This document shows, piece after piece, positions 43,210 to 51,489 of a stretch of DNA of 64,000 nt. Numbering within the stretch: the stretch's first letter is position 1; every line of letters starts with the position of its first letter. Below the pieces are notes generated by a model. It did no database searches. It was not told the DNA's origin and worked only from the letters and a program-made list of their open reading frames with translations. The DNA comes from Jeongeupia sp. USM3 (GTDB taxonomy: Bacteria > Pseudomonadota > Gammaproteobacteria > Burkholderiales > Chitinibacteraceae): the NCBI RefSeq assembly GCF_001808185.1, contig NZ_CP017668.1, positions 2,046,001 through 2,110,000 of the forward strand, read 5' to 3'. A program made the translations under genes and the position numbers.

Positions 43210-44361
43210 TCAGACCGAGGTGTTCAGCCGCTTGATGCCGAGCGCCCTGGCCGCCTCGACCAGACCCTTGGCCTGCTTTTTCAGACTGTCGACGACCGCG
43301 ACGACGCGCTTGCGGCCCGGCGCGTCCTTCTTGCCGACGATCTCGCGATCGAACGGCGGCTGGATCGCCTCTGCCAGCTTCACCGACTGCGCCATGTCGG
43401 CGCTGACGGCGTCGGCGACCTGGGCGTTCTTCTGCGCGACGAGCTGCTTCAGGCTCGCGCCCTCGATCACCTTGCCGTCCGCCGCCACGTAGCGGCCTTC
43501 CCAGACGTTCCGGATGCCGCGGGCGTTGTTGACGATGTCACGGTGGGTGTTGTCGGCGAAGCACGAGTGCTCGTCTTCCTGGTTCTGCGTGTCGAGCGCG
43601 ACCTCGATGCGCTCGCCGGCCAGCTCGCCGCGGCTCAGCGTGCCGATGCCGGTGAGCATCTTCTTGACGCTGGCGTCGCCGCCGGCGACGAAGCGCGCGC
43701 GGTAGTTCTGCGCGTCGGGCTGCCACTGCTGCGCGACGGCGGCCAGATCGTCGACGAGCATCTGCGCGACGGTCTGCAGGTACAGCTTGCGGCGTTCGGC
43801 GTTGGCCGCGCTGGTGTAGTCGGTGTACGGGCGATCGCCGGCGCCGTCGGCGCGGAAGTCCTGGCCCCACAGCAGGAATTCGATCGCATGCCAGCCGGTG
43901 GCGACGTTCTCCTCGCCGCCGCGCTCGTTCAGCCTGGCCAGATTTCTGGCGCTGATCACGGCCTTGGGGTTGTTGACGATGCCGGCCTTGGGCTTGCCCT
44001 TCACATAGTCGATGTAGGCCTCGTCGAGCGGCCAGGCGTTGATGCGGCCTTCCGGGCCGTTCTCGTCGTCGATCGGGCCGCCGTAGAAGCGGAACGCCTC
44101 GCTCTGGCCGTAGCTTTCGCGCGCGGCGATCCACGCCCGGCGCGCCCCGGCCAGCCCGGCTTCGCTCGGCGCGGCGACGAATTCGTTGATCGCGGCCTGC
44201 AAGGCCCTGGCGCCGGCCAGGCTGTCCTGGTAGCTCGCCGAGGCGATCACCGCGTACTGCTCGAGCACCGCGCGCTGGGACACGTCGGCGGCCAGCGCGG
44301 CGGGCAGGTAAAGCGCCGCGCCGAGCGCGAGCGAAGCGAACAGGGGACGAAGGGAGGACAT
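43210..44361 (-). CDS. Imelysin-family periplasmic iron-associated protein (IrpA-like)
   Basis: 383 residues with signal peptide (MSSLRPLFASLALGAALYLP, cleavage near ALAAD). The imelysin GxHxxE motif is intact in ATGWHAIEFLLWGQD. NRINAWPLDEAYIDYV-like and ASVKKMLTGIGTLSRGELAGERIEVAL segments support assignment. These proteins are Fur-regulated and linked to iron acquisition, though the mechanism is unsettled. A dyad resembling a Fur site (44405-44421) lies 44 bp upstream. First gene of the cluster. Confidence 0.9.
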   Translation of the reverse strand: MSSLRPLFASLALGAALYLPAALAADVSQRAVLEQYAVIASASYQDSLAGARALQAAINEFVAAPSEAGLAGARRAWIAARESYGQSEAFRFYGGPIDDENGPEGRINAWPLDEAYIDYVKGKPKAGIVNNPKAVISARNLARLNERGGEENVATGWHAIEFLLWGQDFRADGAGDRPYTDYTSAANAERRKLYLQTVAQMLVDDLAAVAQQWQPDAQNYRARFVAGGDASVKKMLTGIGTLSRGELAGERIEVALDTQNQEDEHSCFADNTHRDIVNNARGIRNVWEGRYVAADGKVIEGASLKQLVAQKNAQVADAVSADMAQSVKLAEAIQPPFDREIVGKKDAPGRKRVVAVVDSLKKQAKGLVEAARALGIKRLNTSV

Positions 44362-44404
44362 CAGCAGGGGCTCCGGATCAGATGGGCGGCATTCTAATCC
44401 AGAC

Positions 44405-44421
44405 AATGATCAATAATCATT
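44405..44421. promoter_or_regulatory. Fur-like dyad in the divergent imelysin / EAL promoter region
   Basis: AATGAT (44405-44410) and ATCATT (44416-44421) form a perfect dyad with a 5-bp spacer in an AT-rich patch. The half sites match the centre of the Fur consensus, but the spacing is longer than the canonical 1 bp. Confidence 0.45.
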
Positions 44422-44594
44422 CTTATTTACCCCTACAAAACCGGCGCCTGCAGCGAGAAAGCGGTACAAAGTGAGTAGCGCAAGTCCAAATGCTGCCAGT
44501 GGCAGGACACGCCCGCATCCTAGAATTAAGCAGCCTTCCGGCCCGGTCGCCCTTGGCAACAAGTATCCCGCCCCCAACCCTGACCCGGATTTCC

Positions 44595-46229
44595 ATGCCG
44601 AAACGACTTGCCCTGCTGCTGCTCCGCGGCGCCCCGGCGACCGGCCTGCCGTCGCCGGCCCAGCCACGTGCTGCACGCTACTGGCCGCGGCTGGCACTGT
44701 CCCTGCTTGTCGCGCTGGCGCTGCCCTTGCTCGGCGTCGGCGTCGGCGCCCTGCAGGCGCGCTGGCTGCTGCAACAGCGGGCCGACGCGGTTGCGGACAA
44801 CGCGATCATCAAACTCGACCGGATGATCACCAACGGAGAAATGGCCGGCAAGGCGGTCGAGCTCTACGCCGGCCGCCCGTGCGATATCGGTACCGAACGC
44901 GTGCTGCAGCGGCAGGTCGCCACCGTCCCCTATGTCCGTTCGGTCAACCTGTCGCTGCGCGGCCAGCTCTACTGCACCTCGCTGCTCGGCGCCGTCACCG
45001 AAACGATCGACGCGGCTGCGTACACCGACGGGCGATTGCGGCTCAGGCCGGGCAACATCACGACGCCGGACGTGCCGGTGCTGATCGTCCGGCGCCCGGT
45101 CGGCGATGCGGCAATACTGTCGGTGGTCGACGGCCGTTACCTGCAGACCGCGCTGCAACTGACGGCGCAGGGCAGCGAGCTTTACTTCCGGGTCGGCGCC
45201 AGCCACATGGACAGCCAGGGCCGGGTCGGTGACGGCCCGCTGCCGCCGCTGCCGCATGCGACCGCAACGCGTACCTCGGCCCACTTCCCGTATTCGGTGG
45301 TCGCCGGTTCGCCCGACGGCGCGGTCTGGACCTACATGCTCGAATACAATCTGGCGCTGCTGGTACTGACCGCCGGCGTCGGGCTTTTCGGCGGCCTGCT
45401 GTGCTACCGGCTGCTCGGCCGGCCGAGCTCGCCGCGCGCCGTGCTGCAGCGCGCGCTCGACGCCGGCCAGTTCGAGCCCTTCGTGCAACCGATCGTCAAC
45501 GCCGACGACGGCGTCTGGGCGGGCGTCGAGGTACTGGCACGCTGGCACCTGCCCGGCGAGGGGCTGATCCGCCCCGACCTGTTCATCCCGATGGCTGAGC
45601 AAACCGGCCAGATCCTGCCGATGACGCGTGAGCTGATGCGCCAGGTTGCCGCCGCGCTGGCGCCGCATGTGGCCGAACTGCCGCCGCGCTTTCACATCGG
45701 CTTCAATATCAGCGCCGCCCACTGTCGCGAACCGCGGCTGCTCGACGATTGCCGCGACTTCCTCGCCGCGTTTCCGCCGGACAGCGTCGAGCTGTGGCTC
45801 GAACTGACCGAGCGCGAACTGATCGAGCCGACCGACGACACCGACCTGCTGTTCCAGCAGCTCGACGCGATCGGCGTCAAGGTCGCGATCGACGACTTCG
45901 GCATCGGCCATGCCAGCCTCAACTACCTGCAGCGCTTCGCCGTCGACGCGCTGAAGATCGACCAGAGCTTCGTCAAGCGCATCGGCGCCGATACGCTGTC
46001 GGCGCACCTGATCGACACGCTGGCGGCGCTGGCGACCAAGCTCGACATCGATCTGGTCGCCGAGGGCGTAGAAACGGCGGCACAGCGCGATTACCTGCAG
46101 GCGCTGAATGTCCGCTACCTGCAGGGCTACTATTTCGGCCGGCCGATGCCGGTCGGCGAGTTCATCCACGCGCACCGCCATCAGCGCGCCGCTGCCGAAA
46201 CACCCGCCCAGCCGGCCACCAGCCAATGA
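44595..46229 (+). CDS. CSS-motif/EAL-domain cyclic-di-GMP phosphodiesterase
   Basis: 544 residues. Two membrane helices (ALSLLVALALPLLGVGVGAL near residues 30-50 and ALLVLTAGVGLFGGLLCYRLL near 255-275) enclose a periplasmic CSS-type sensor with cysteines in GRPCDIG and LYCTSLLG. These resemble the disulfide-controlled sensor of E. coli PdeC-type enzymes. The EAL domain keeps the catalytic landmarks EVLARWHLP (EAL variant EVL), ELTERELIE, IDDFGIGHASLNYL, DALKIDQSFVK and VAEGVETAAQ. Start at 44595 chosen as the ATG just before the basic N-terminus. Its stop overlaps the GST start (ATGA). Confidence 0.88.
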   Translation: MPKRLALLLLRGAPATGLPSPAQPRAARYWPRLALSLLVALALPLLGVGVGALQARWLLQQRADAVADNAIIKLDRMITNGEMAGKAVELYAGRPCDIGTERVLQRQVATVPYVRSVNLSLRGQLYCTSLLGAVTETIDAAAYTDGRLRLRPGNITTPDVPVLIVRRPVGDAAILSVVDGRYLQTALQLTAQGSELYFRVGASHMDSQGRVGDGPLPPLPHATATRTSAHFPYSVVAGSPDGAVWTYMLEYNLALLVLTAGVGLFGGLLCYRLLGRPSSPRAVLQRALDAGQFEPFVQPIVNADDGVWAGVEVLARWHLPGEGLIRPDLFIPMAEQTGQILPMTRELMRQVAAALAPHVAELPPRFHIGFNISAAHCREPRLLDDCRDFLAAFPPDSVELWLELTERELIEPTDDTDLLFQQLDAIGVKVAIDDFGIGHASLNYLQRFAVDALKIDQSFVKRIGADTLSAHLIDTLAALATKLDIDLVAEGVETAAQRDYLQALNVRYLQGYYFGRPMPVGEFIHAHRHQRAAAETPAQPATSQ

Positions 46230-46816
46230 AACCACTGCTCTATACCTTCCGCCGCTGCCCGTACGCGATGCGCGCACGACTCGCCATTTCCGCCAGTGGC
46301 GTCGACGTCGAACAGTACGAAGTGGTCTTGCGCGACAAGCCGGCGGCGCTGCTCGCCGCCTCGCCCAAGGGCACCGTGCCGGTGCTGTGCCTGCCCGACG
46401 GCCGGGTGATCGAACAAAGCCTCGACATCATGCTGTGGGCGCTGGCGATCAACGATCCGCTGCACTGGCTGGCCGGCCGGGCCGACGCGCTGGCGCTGAT
46501 CGCCGACAATGACGGCGGCTTCAAGCAGGACCTTGACCGCTACAAGTATGCCGAGCGTTTTCCCGAGCACCCGGCCAGCCATTACCGGCAGCGCGGCGAG
46601 CGCTTCCTCGCCCGGCTCGAAGCGCTGCTGACGCAGCGGGCGCATCTGGGCGGTGCGCAAGCGGGGCTGGCCGATGCGGCGCTGCTCCCGTTCGTGCGCC
46701 AGTTCGCCCATGTCGACCGCGCATGGTTCTACGCGTCGCCCTACCCGCGGCTGATCGCCTGGCTCGACGGTTGGCTGGCGTCGCTGCTGTTCGCCACGGT
46801 GATGCAGAAGACGTAA
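46226..46816 (+). CDS. Glutathione S-transferase-like protein with CPYA active site
   Basis: 196 residues: an N-terminal thioredoxin-fold domain with RRCPYAMRARLAISASG (CPYA, like glutaredoxin 2-type GSTs), TVPVLCLPDGRVIEQSLDIM for glutathione binding, then an all-helical C-terminal domain (LADAALLPFVRQFAHVDR). Probably glutathione-dependent reductase or transferase. Translationally coupled to the EAL gene; ends in a hairpin terminator. Confidence 0.88.
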   Translation: MKPLLYTFRRCPYAMRARLAISASGVDVEQYEVVLRDKPAALLAASPKGTVPVLCLPDGRVIEQSLDIMLWALAINDPLHWLAGRADALALIADNDGGFKQDLDRYKYAERFPEHPASHYRQRGERFLARLEALLTQRAHLGGAQAGLADAALLPFVRQFAHVDRAWFYASPYPRLIAWLDGWLASLLFATVMQKT

Positions 46817-46817
46817 A

Positions 46818-46842
46818 AAAGGATGGCGGCGCCATCCTTTTC
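46818..46842. terminator. Rho-independent terminator after the GST gene
   Basis: AAAGGATGGC (46818-46827) pairs with GCCATCCTTT (46831-46840) around GGC. A-run and T-run on either side let it act in both directions, serving the convergent ridA gene as well. Confidence 0.82.
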
Positions 46843-46861
46843 TCCGGGGCCGGCCTCGGCC

Positions 46862-47248
46862 TCAATCACGGCGGACACCCGCGATCACCTCGATTTCGAC
46901 CAGCGCATCCTTCGGAATCCGCGCCACTTCGATGCAGCTGCGCGCCGGGAAAGTGCCGGTACCGGCGAAAAACGCCGCATAGGCTTCGTTGATCTCGGCG
47001 AAGTCGTTCAGGTCCTTGACGAACACCGTGGTCTTGACCACATCGGCGGCGGAGAGGCCGACGGTGGCAAGGATGTGCGCCACATTGGCCAGCGACTGTG
47101 TCGCCTGCGCGCCGGCGCTGGCCGGCATCTCGCCGGTGGCGGCGTCGATCGGCAACTGGCCGGACAGGAACACCAGATCGCCGAACTGCTTGGCCTGTAC
47201 ATAGGGGCCGATGGCGGCCGGTGCCTGGGGGGAGTTCAGGGTATTCAT
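46862..47248 (-). CDS. ridA: RidA-family enamine/imine deaminase
   Basis: 128-residue Rid protein that hydrolyses reactive 2-aminoacrylate and similar imines to keto acids. Key segments: APAAIGPYVQAKQFGDLVFLSGQLP, FVKDLNDFAEINEAYAAFF and the active-site arginine/glutamate region FPARSCIEVARIPKDALVEIEVIA. Last gene of the cysteine-catabolism unit, 76 bp after the desulfidase, where it would remove the enamine released by that enzyme (inference from chemistry and position). Confidence 0.92.
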   Translation of the reverse strand: MNTLNSPQAPAAIGPYVQAKQFGDLVFLSGQLPIDAATGEMPASAGAQATQSLANVAHILATVGLSAADVVKTTVFVKDLNDFAEINEAYAAFFAGTGTFPARSCIEVARIPKDALVEIEVIAGVRRD

Positions 47249-47324
47249 CGGTTTGCTCCTTGGAAGGGATGTTCGGGAAGGATGCCGGCCCGCCGCACGG
47301 GCGGGCCGGCTGCGCGGCACCGGG

Positions 47325-48611
47325 TCAGCAGTTTTTCTGGACCATGATGTCGATGATCTGCCGGTCGGTCTGCACCATGCTGCCGCTGGCGAGCGCGCAC
47401 AGGTTGTCGATCGACGCGTCGACCTCGTGCGCGACGATGCCCTCGAAACCGGTCACGCGGGTGTCGTCGAGCGCCATCAGCACCGCCTTGTACGCCGCGG
47501 TGCCCGAGGTCGAGACCTTCATCGCGCAGCTGTTCGACGCGCCGTCGCAGATGATCCCGGCGATGTCGCCGACCATGCTGCAGATCGCCATCGCGACCGC
47601 GTCGTAACCGCCGCGCAGCAGCCAGGCGATGCCGGCGGCGGCGCCCATCGAGGCGGTCGTCACCGCGCACAGCGCCGACAGCTTGGGCAGCTTGCCGTGC
47701 ACGTACACCGCCATCAGGTGCGACAGCATCAGCGCGCGCGCCAGCGTTTCGTCGTCGGCCTTGACGTGCTCGGCCACGACCACCACCGGCATCGTCGCGG
47801 CGATGCCCTGGTTGCCCGAGCCCGAGTTGCTCATCGCCGGCAGCGTGGCGCCGCCCATGCGGGCGTCCGACGCCGCGGTCGAGCGGATCAGGATCCGGCT
47901 CAGCAGATCGTCGGACAGCAGGCCCTTGTGGATCTGGCGCTGCAGGGTGGCGCCGATGTGCAGGCCGTATTCGCCGCCCATGCCCTCGCGGGACAGCGCG
48001 TCGTTGAGCCTTGCGGCGTCGAGGATGAAGGCGATGTCCTCGTACGGCGCCATCGTCGCGAAATCGTAGACGTCGCGGGCGGTCGCGCCGGCCAGCGAGT
48101 AGCCGTCCTCGCCGCCGCCGCCGGCAGACTCGGCCTCGAACAGCGTCTCGCCGTCCTTTTCGATCCGCACGACCTGGGTGTGGGCGTCGGCAATGCACAC
48201 GCGGACCCAGTGGCCGTCGGCCTCGAGCCGCGCTTCGGCATAGAGGATGTTGCTCACGTCGGCGATGCCGACCTCGACCCGGTGCGCCGCCAGCATCGCC
48301 TTGCCGGCGGCAACGGTGTCGGCCGACAGCCCCTTGAGCACTTCGAGCCTGCCGTCCGGATTGCCGCCGAGCGCGCCGACCGCGGCGGCGATCGGCAGGC
48401 CGACGGTGCCGGTGCCCGGCACGGTGACGCCCATGCCGTTCTTCATCAGGTTCGGCGACACTTTCGCGATGATGCGTTCGGGCACGGCGCCGAGCTCGCG
48501 GGCGGCGATCGCACAGGCCAGCGCCAGCGAGATCGGTTCGGTACAGCCCAGCGCCGGGGCGACGTCCTGTTTCACGGCCTTGATGAATTCGGGCCACAGT
48601 TGCGTTTTCAT
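47325..48611 (-). CDS. cyuA: CyuA-like L-cysteine desulfidase (UPF0597, serine dehydratase alpha-like)
   Basis: 428-residue iron-sulfur enzyme expected to convert L-cysteine to pyruvate, ammonia and sulfide. The family blocks are present: APALGCTEPISLALACAIA, VSPNLMKNGMGVTVPGTG, SNSGSGNQGIAATMPVVV, KLSALCAVTTASMGAAAGIAW and CSMVGDIAGIICDGASNSCAMK, whose cysteines can ligate the [4Fe-4S] cluster. Start at 48611. It follows a YhaO/CyuP-like permease and a YheO-like regulator, the E. coli cyuAP arrangement plus RidA. Confidence 0.88.
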   Translation of the reverse strand: MKTQLWPEFIKAVKQDVAPALGCTEPISLALACAIAARELGAVPERIIAKVSPNLMKNGMGVTVPGTGTVGLPIAAAVGALGGNPDGRLEVLKGLSADTVAAGKAMLAAHRVEVGIADVSNILYAEARLEADGHWVRVCIADAHTQVVRIEKDGETLFEAESAGGGGEDGYSLAGATARDVYDFATMAPYEDIAFILDAARLNDALSREGMGGEYGLHIGATLQRQIHKGLLSDDLLSRILIRSTAASDARMGGATLPAMSNSGSGNQGIAATMPVVVVAEHVKADDETLARALMLSHLMAVYVHGKLPKLSALCAVTTASMGAAAGIAWLLRGGYDAVAMAICSMVGDIAGIICDGASNSCAMKVSTSGTAAYKAVLMALDDTRVTGFEGIVAHEVDASIDNLCALASGSMVQTDRQIIDIMVQKNC

Positions 48612-48672
48612 GATGGTTCTCCGTATCTCGTTCGAGTGTGATTGATCGGTGTTCGCAGGCAATCGGGGAAAC

Positions 48673-50010
48673 TCACGAGAAGGCGAGGAAAGGCGACACG
48701 CACAGCAGGATGCCGGTGGCGATGATCAGGTAGAGCGCGACGCCCTTGTACTTGTGCAGCATCGGCACCTTGTAGACGAGGTAGGCCGGAATCAGGCAGC
48801 CGACGAGGCCGAAGATCGGGCTGCAGATCGACGTGAAGCTCAGCACCGGTGCGTTCAGGACGATCGCGCCCCAGGACACCAGCACCGCGAACACCAGGAT
48901 GCCCTTGGCGACGAGGCCGGTGTTGATGCGGTCTTCCGGCACCACGCGGCGCAGCACGTTCATCGCGATGCCCTGGCAGGCTTCGCGGAAACCGAGGAAG
49001 ACGCCGAAGAAGGCCGTCATCACGGCGAAGATGTTCAGCACCAGCGTCATGATCTTGACGACCGAGCTGCCGGCGTCGTGGCCGGTCATCGTCTGCGCAA
49101 CCATCGCCAGCGCCGAGATGTTCTGCTGCGAAGCGCGCACCGCGTCCTCGTGGCCCATCGCCAGCGTGAACGACACCGCATAGAAGAACACCACGACGAA
49201 GAGGATGCCGAAGGCGATGTTCATCGCGCGCATCGCCTTGAAACGGGCGACCTCGATCGACTGCTCCTTGGCGCGGTACGAGATCACCATCGGCGACAGG
49301 CTCTGGATGAACAGGATCGACGTCAGCGTGAACGGCAGCATCACCACCGCCTGCTTGATCAGCTCGCCGGTTGCCGGCAGCGTGCCGACGTTCGAGGCAT
49401 GCCAGTGCGGCACCATCGACAGGCCGAGGAAGGCCACGACGCAAAGCTTGGTCAGCACCATGCCGGTCGCGACCTTGAACAGCAGCTTTTCGCCGCGCGA
49501 AGCCAGTGCAACGAGGCCGATGATCAGCAGCAGTCCGTACCACCAGTGGTGCGACAGGAGATCCTTGGTCAGCCCGAAGCTCTGGATGAACGACGCGCTG
49601 TCGTTGGTGATCGCGGTCGAATAGACGAAGACCCAGATCACCAGCATCACGAAATACAGCACGCCGAGCGCCATGCCCCAGTTCTTGCCGAGGTAGCCGG
49701 CGATCACGCCCGGGTAGTCGGTGCACTCCTTCGACGCCGCCAGCGTGTTGATGAACAGCCGCTGGAACAAATACATCGCCGGATAGCCGACGATCGACGA
49801 CAGCAGGAACACCCACAGGCCCATCAGCCCGACCTGCACCGGCAGGAAGACGATGCCGGCACCGATCGCCATGCCGATGCTCATGATCACCCAGCCCCAG
49901 TCGGTGCTGTCGAAGCGCGTGGCGTCCTGCCATTGCCGCTCGCTCATGCCGGCCTTGCCGGCACGGGTGGTCGGCGGCGCGACCACATCCCGATCGAGTG
50001 TTGTGTCCAT
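48673..50010 (-). CDS. Hydroxy/aromatic amino acid permease-family transporter, CyuP (YhaO)-like
   Basis: 445 residues with eleven predicted helices. Start region DWGWVIMSIGMAIGAGIVFLPVQVGL is typical of HAAAP permeases; also YPAMYLFQRLFINTLAASKECTDY and LTSILFIQSLSPMVISYRAKEQS. By position next to cyuA the likely cargo is L-cysteine or serine, imported with protons. Ribosome site AGAGG upstream. It lies 61 bp before cyuA. Confidence 0.87.
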   Translation of the reverse strand: MDTTLDRDVVAPPTTRAGKAGMSERQWQDATRFDSTDWGWVIMSIGMAIGAGIVFLPVQVGLMGLWVFLLSSIVGYPAMYLFQRLFINTLAASKECTDYPGVIAGYLGKNWGMALGVLYFVMLVIWVFVYSTAITNDSASFIQSFGLTKDLLSHHWWYGLLLIIGLVALASRGEKLLFKVATGMVLTKLCVVAFLGLSMVPHWHASNVGTLPATGELIKQAVVMLPFTLTSILFIQSLSPMVISYRAKEQSIEVARFKAMRAMNIAFGILFVVVFFYAVSFTLAMGHEDAVRASQQNISALAMVAQTMTGHDAGSSVVKIMTLVLNIFAVMTAFFGVFLGFREACQGIAMNVLRRVVPEDRINTGLVAKGILVFAVLVSWGAIVLNAPVLSFTSICSPIFGLVGCLIPAYLVYKVPMLHKYKGVALYLIIATGILLCVSPFLAFS

Positions 50011-50069
50011 TTGGCTTACCTCTTGGTTTGAAATTCGACTCTGCCTGTTGTGGTGGTGTCGCGACCTGA

Positions 50070-50690
50070 TCAGGCTTTCAGGTAGCGGTATAGGGTCGGT
50101 TCCGAAATCCCCAGCTGGCTGGCGGCGCGGGCGATGAAGCCCTTCACCAGGAACACGCCGCTCTGGTCTAGCCTTTGCACGACCTCCTTTTTCTCGTCGG
50201 CGCTCATCTTCCCGGGCGCGACGGGATAGCTCGCGAGCACGTCGGCCAGCAGTTGTTCGCCGACATGCTCGATCGAGTTGGAGAACAGCTCCTCGCCCCT
50301 GTCGTCGTCGCAGACCGGCAGCAAGGTGCGGACAGCGTCGATCGCGGCGTGGAAGTGGCTGTCGTCGCTGTTGAGGCAGATCATCGCCACCGGCTTGCCG
50401 GCATCGTCCCGGATCACCAGCGACGACGAGCGCAGCCGGCGGCCGTCGACGGTCTTGCCGGTGTAGTTGGTCCGGAACGGTGCGCCGCGCGATTGCAGGC
50501 AGTCGCGCGCCATGCGCAGCGTCAGGTCGGTCGCCGGTGCGCCGACTTCGCGCCGCGTGACGTGGCCGTTGCGAATCACCGCGAGCGAATGCGCCAGATC
50601 GGTCAGGTCGTGGATCACCACTTCGGTATGCCGGCCGAGCGCCTGGCCGAGGAAGTCGGCGAGCTGTTCGAGGTCGAGGGTGAGTTTCAT
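50070..50690 (-). CDS. YheO-like PAS/HTH transcriptional regulator
   Basis: 206 residues: N-terminal PAS-type YheO domain (TEVVIHDLTDLAHSLAVIRNGHVTRR, RSSSLVIRDDAGKPVAMICLN) and a C-terminal HTH (SGVFLVKGFIARAASQLGISEPTLYRYLKA). First gene of the permease/desulfidase/RidA unit and probably its regulator, perhaps sensing cysteine. A perfect dyad 19 bp upstream of the start may be its own operator. Confidence 0.86.
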   Translation of the reverse strand: MKLTLDLEQLADFLGQALGRHTEVVIHDLTDLAHSLAVIRNGHVTRREVGAPATDLTLRMARDCLQSRGAPFRTNYTGKTVDGRRLRSSSLVIRDDAGKPVAMICLNSDDSHFHAAIDAVRTLLPVCDDDRGEELFSNSIEHVGEQLLADVLASYPVAPGKMSADEKKEVVQRLDQSGVFLVKGFIARAASQLGISEPTLYRYLKA

Positions 50691-50708
50691 GATGAGAAAT
50701 TCTCTTCG

Positions 50709-50729
50709 GCGATAAAGTTTTCTTATCGC
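50709..50729. promoter_or_regulatory. Perfect dyad upstream of the cysteine-catabolism regulator
   Basis: GCGATAA (50709-50715) and TTATCGC (50723-50729), 7-bp spacer AGTTTTC. It lies in the leader of the minus-strand regulator gene, suiting an autoregulatory operator. Confidence 0.5.
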
Positions 50730-50920
50730 AACGATATGCCCCTCATGGCAGGCGCAGCGCGGCAGCGCGGAAAGCCCTTGATCCAGATCAAGCGTGAATT
50801 GTTGGCATCGGCCGGACACCTTGTGCCGGCGCGGCCTGCGGGCGTGCCTGCGCCGGCGGGCCGCGATGCGTCGGCGCCGGAGAGAATTATTTATCGCGCC
50901 ATCGGCGGATGACCCGATAG

Positions 50921-50939
50921 ATAAACGAGAATCATTCGT
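50921..50939. promoter_or_regulatory. Fur-like site before the TonB receptor operon
   Basis: ATAAACGAGAATCATTCGT contains AACGAGAATCATT, matching 11 of the central 13 bases of the Fur consensus by eye. It lies 41 bp upstream of the first gene of the operon. Confidence 0.5.
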
Positions 50940-50980
50940 GTTATCTTTTACGTGAACCAATTGCCGAAGAACGTGTCTCC

Positions 50981-51232
50981 ATGTCCGCCCTCGCCTGCCT
51001 GCTGACGCTGCTGCTCGCTGCCGCCAGCTACCTGACCTCGCCGCAGCAGCGGCTGCTCGCCGTGCCGTTGCGGCGCCGGCGCATCGTGCTGCTGCCGCTG
51101 GCCGCGGCCGCGGCCGTCGCCTGGGTCGCCGCGCTCGGCACGGCCGCCGGGCTGATGGCGATGCTCGCCGCGCTGATGCTCGGCACCGTCGCGCTGCCCT
51201 ACGTCGTCGCCTGGCGCGGAGCGGCACGGTGA
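50981..51232 (+). CDS. Small membrane protein, possibly DUF3325-like
   Basis: 83 residues with three hydrophobic segments (ALACLLTLLLAAASYL, VLLPLAAAAAVAWVAALG, LAALMLGTVALPYVVAW). Size, hydrophobic pattern and position before a PepSY protein and a TonB receptor resemble DUF3325 proteins of iron-uptake operons; assignment is tentative. First gene downstream of a Fur-like site; its stop overlaps the next start (TGATG). Confidence 0.6.
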   Translation: MSALACLLTLLLAAASYLTSPQQRLLAVPLRRRRIVLLPLAAAAAVAWVAALGTAAGLMAMLAALMLGTVALPYVVAWRGAAR

Positions 51233-51489
51233 TGCTCTGGCGCTGCCTTGCCGGCACCGTGCTCGGCCTGCCGCTGTGCATCTTCGTGCTCGCCGCCGTC
51301 GCGGTGGCGCTGCCCGGCCCGTGGCGCGCGGCGATCGTCGTCATGCTGCTGCCGTTCTTTCCGGCCTGGGTCGGCGTGATCGCCGCCAGCGCGAACACCC
51401 GCTCGGTCAGGTCCACCTGCGGCTGGCTGCTGCTGGCCAACGCCGCCGCCGCCGCCCTGCTGTGGGCCGTCCGGCACGGAGCGAACTGA
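51232..51489 (+). CDS. Small membrane protein, possibly DUF3649-like
   Basis: 85 residues with three membrane segments (LAGTVLGLPLCIFVLAAVAV, AIVVMLLPFFPAWVGVIAA, WLLLANAAAAALLWAV). Similar small proteins (DUF3649) accompany PepSY and siderophore receptor genes; this is by context and pattern only. ATG at 51232 overlaps the preceding stop; a GTG at 51229 is also possible. The PepSY gene starts directly after its stop. Confidence 0.6.
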   Translation: MLWRCLAGTVLGLPLCIFVLAAVAVALPGPWRAAIVVMLLPFFPAWVGVIAASANTRSVRSTCGWLLLANAAAAALLWAVRHGAN

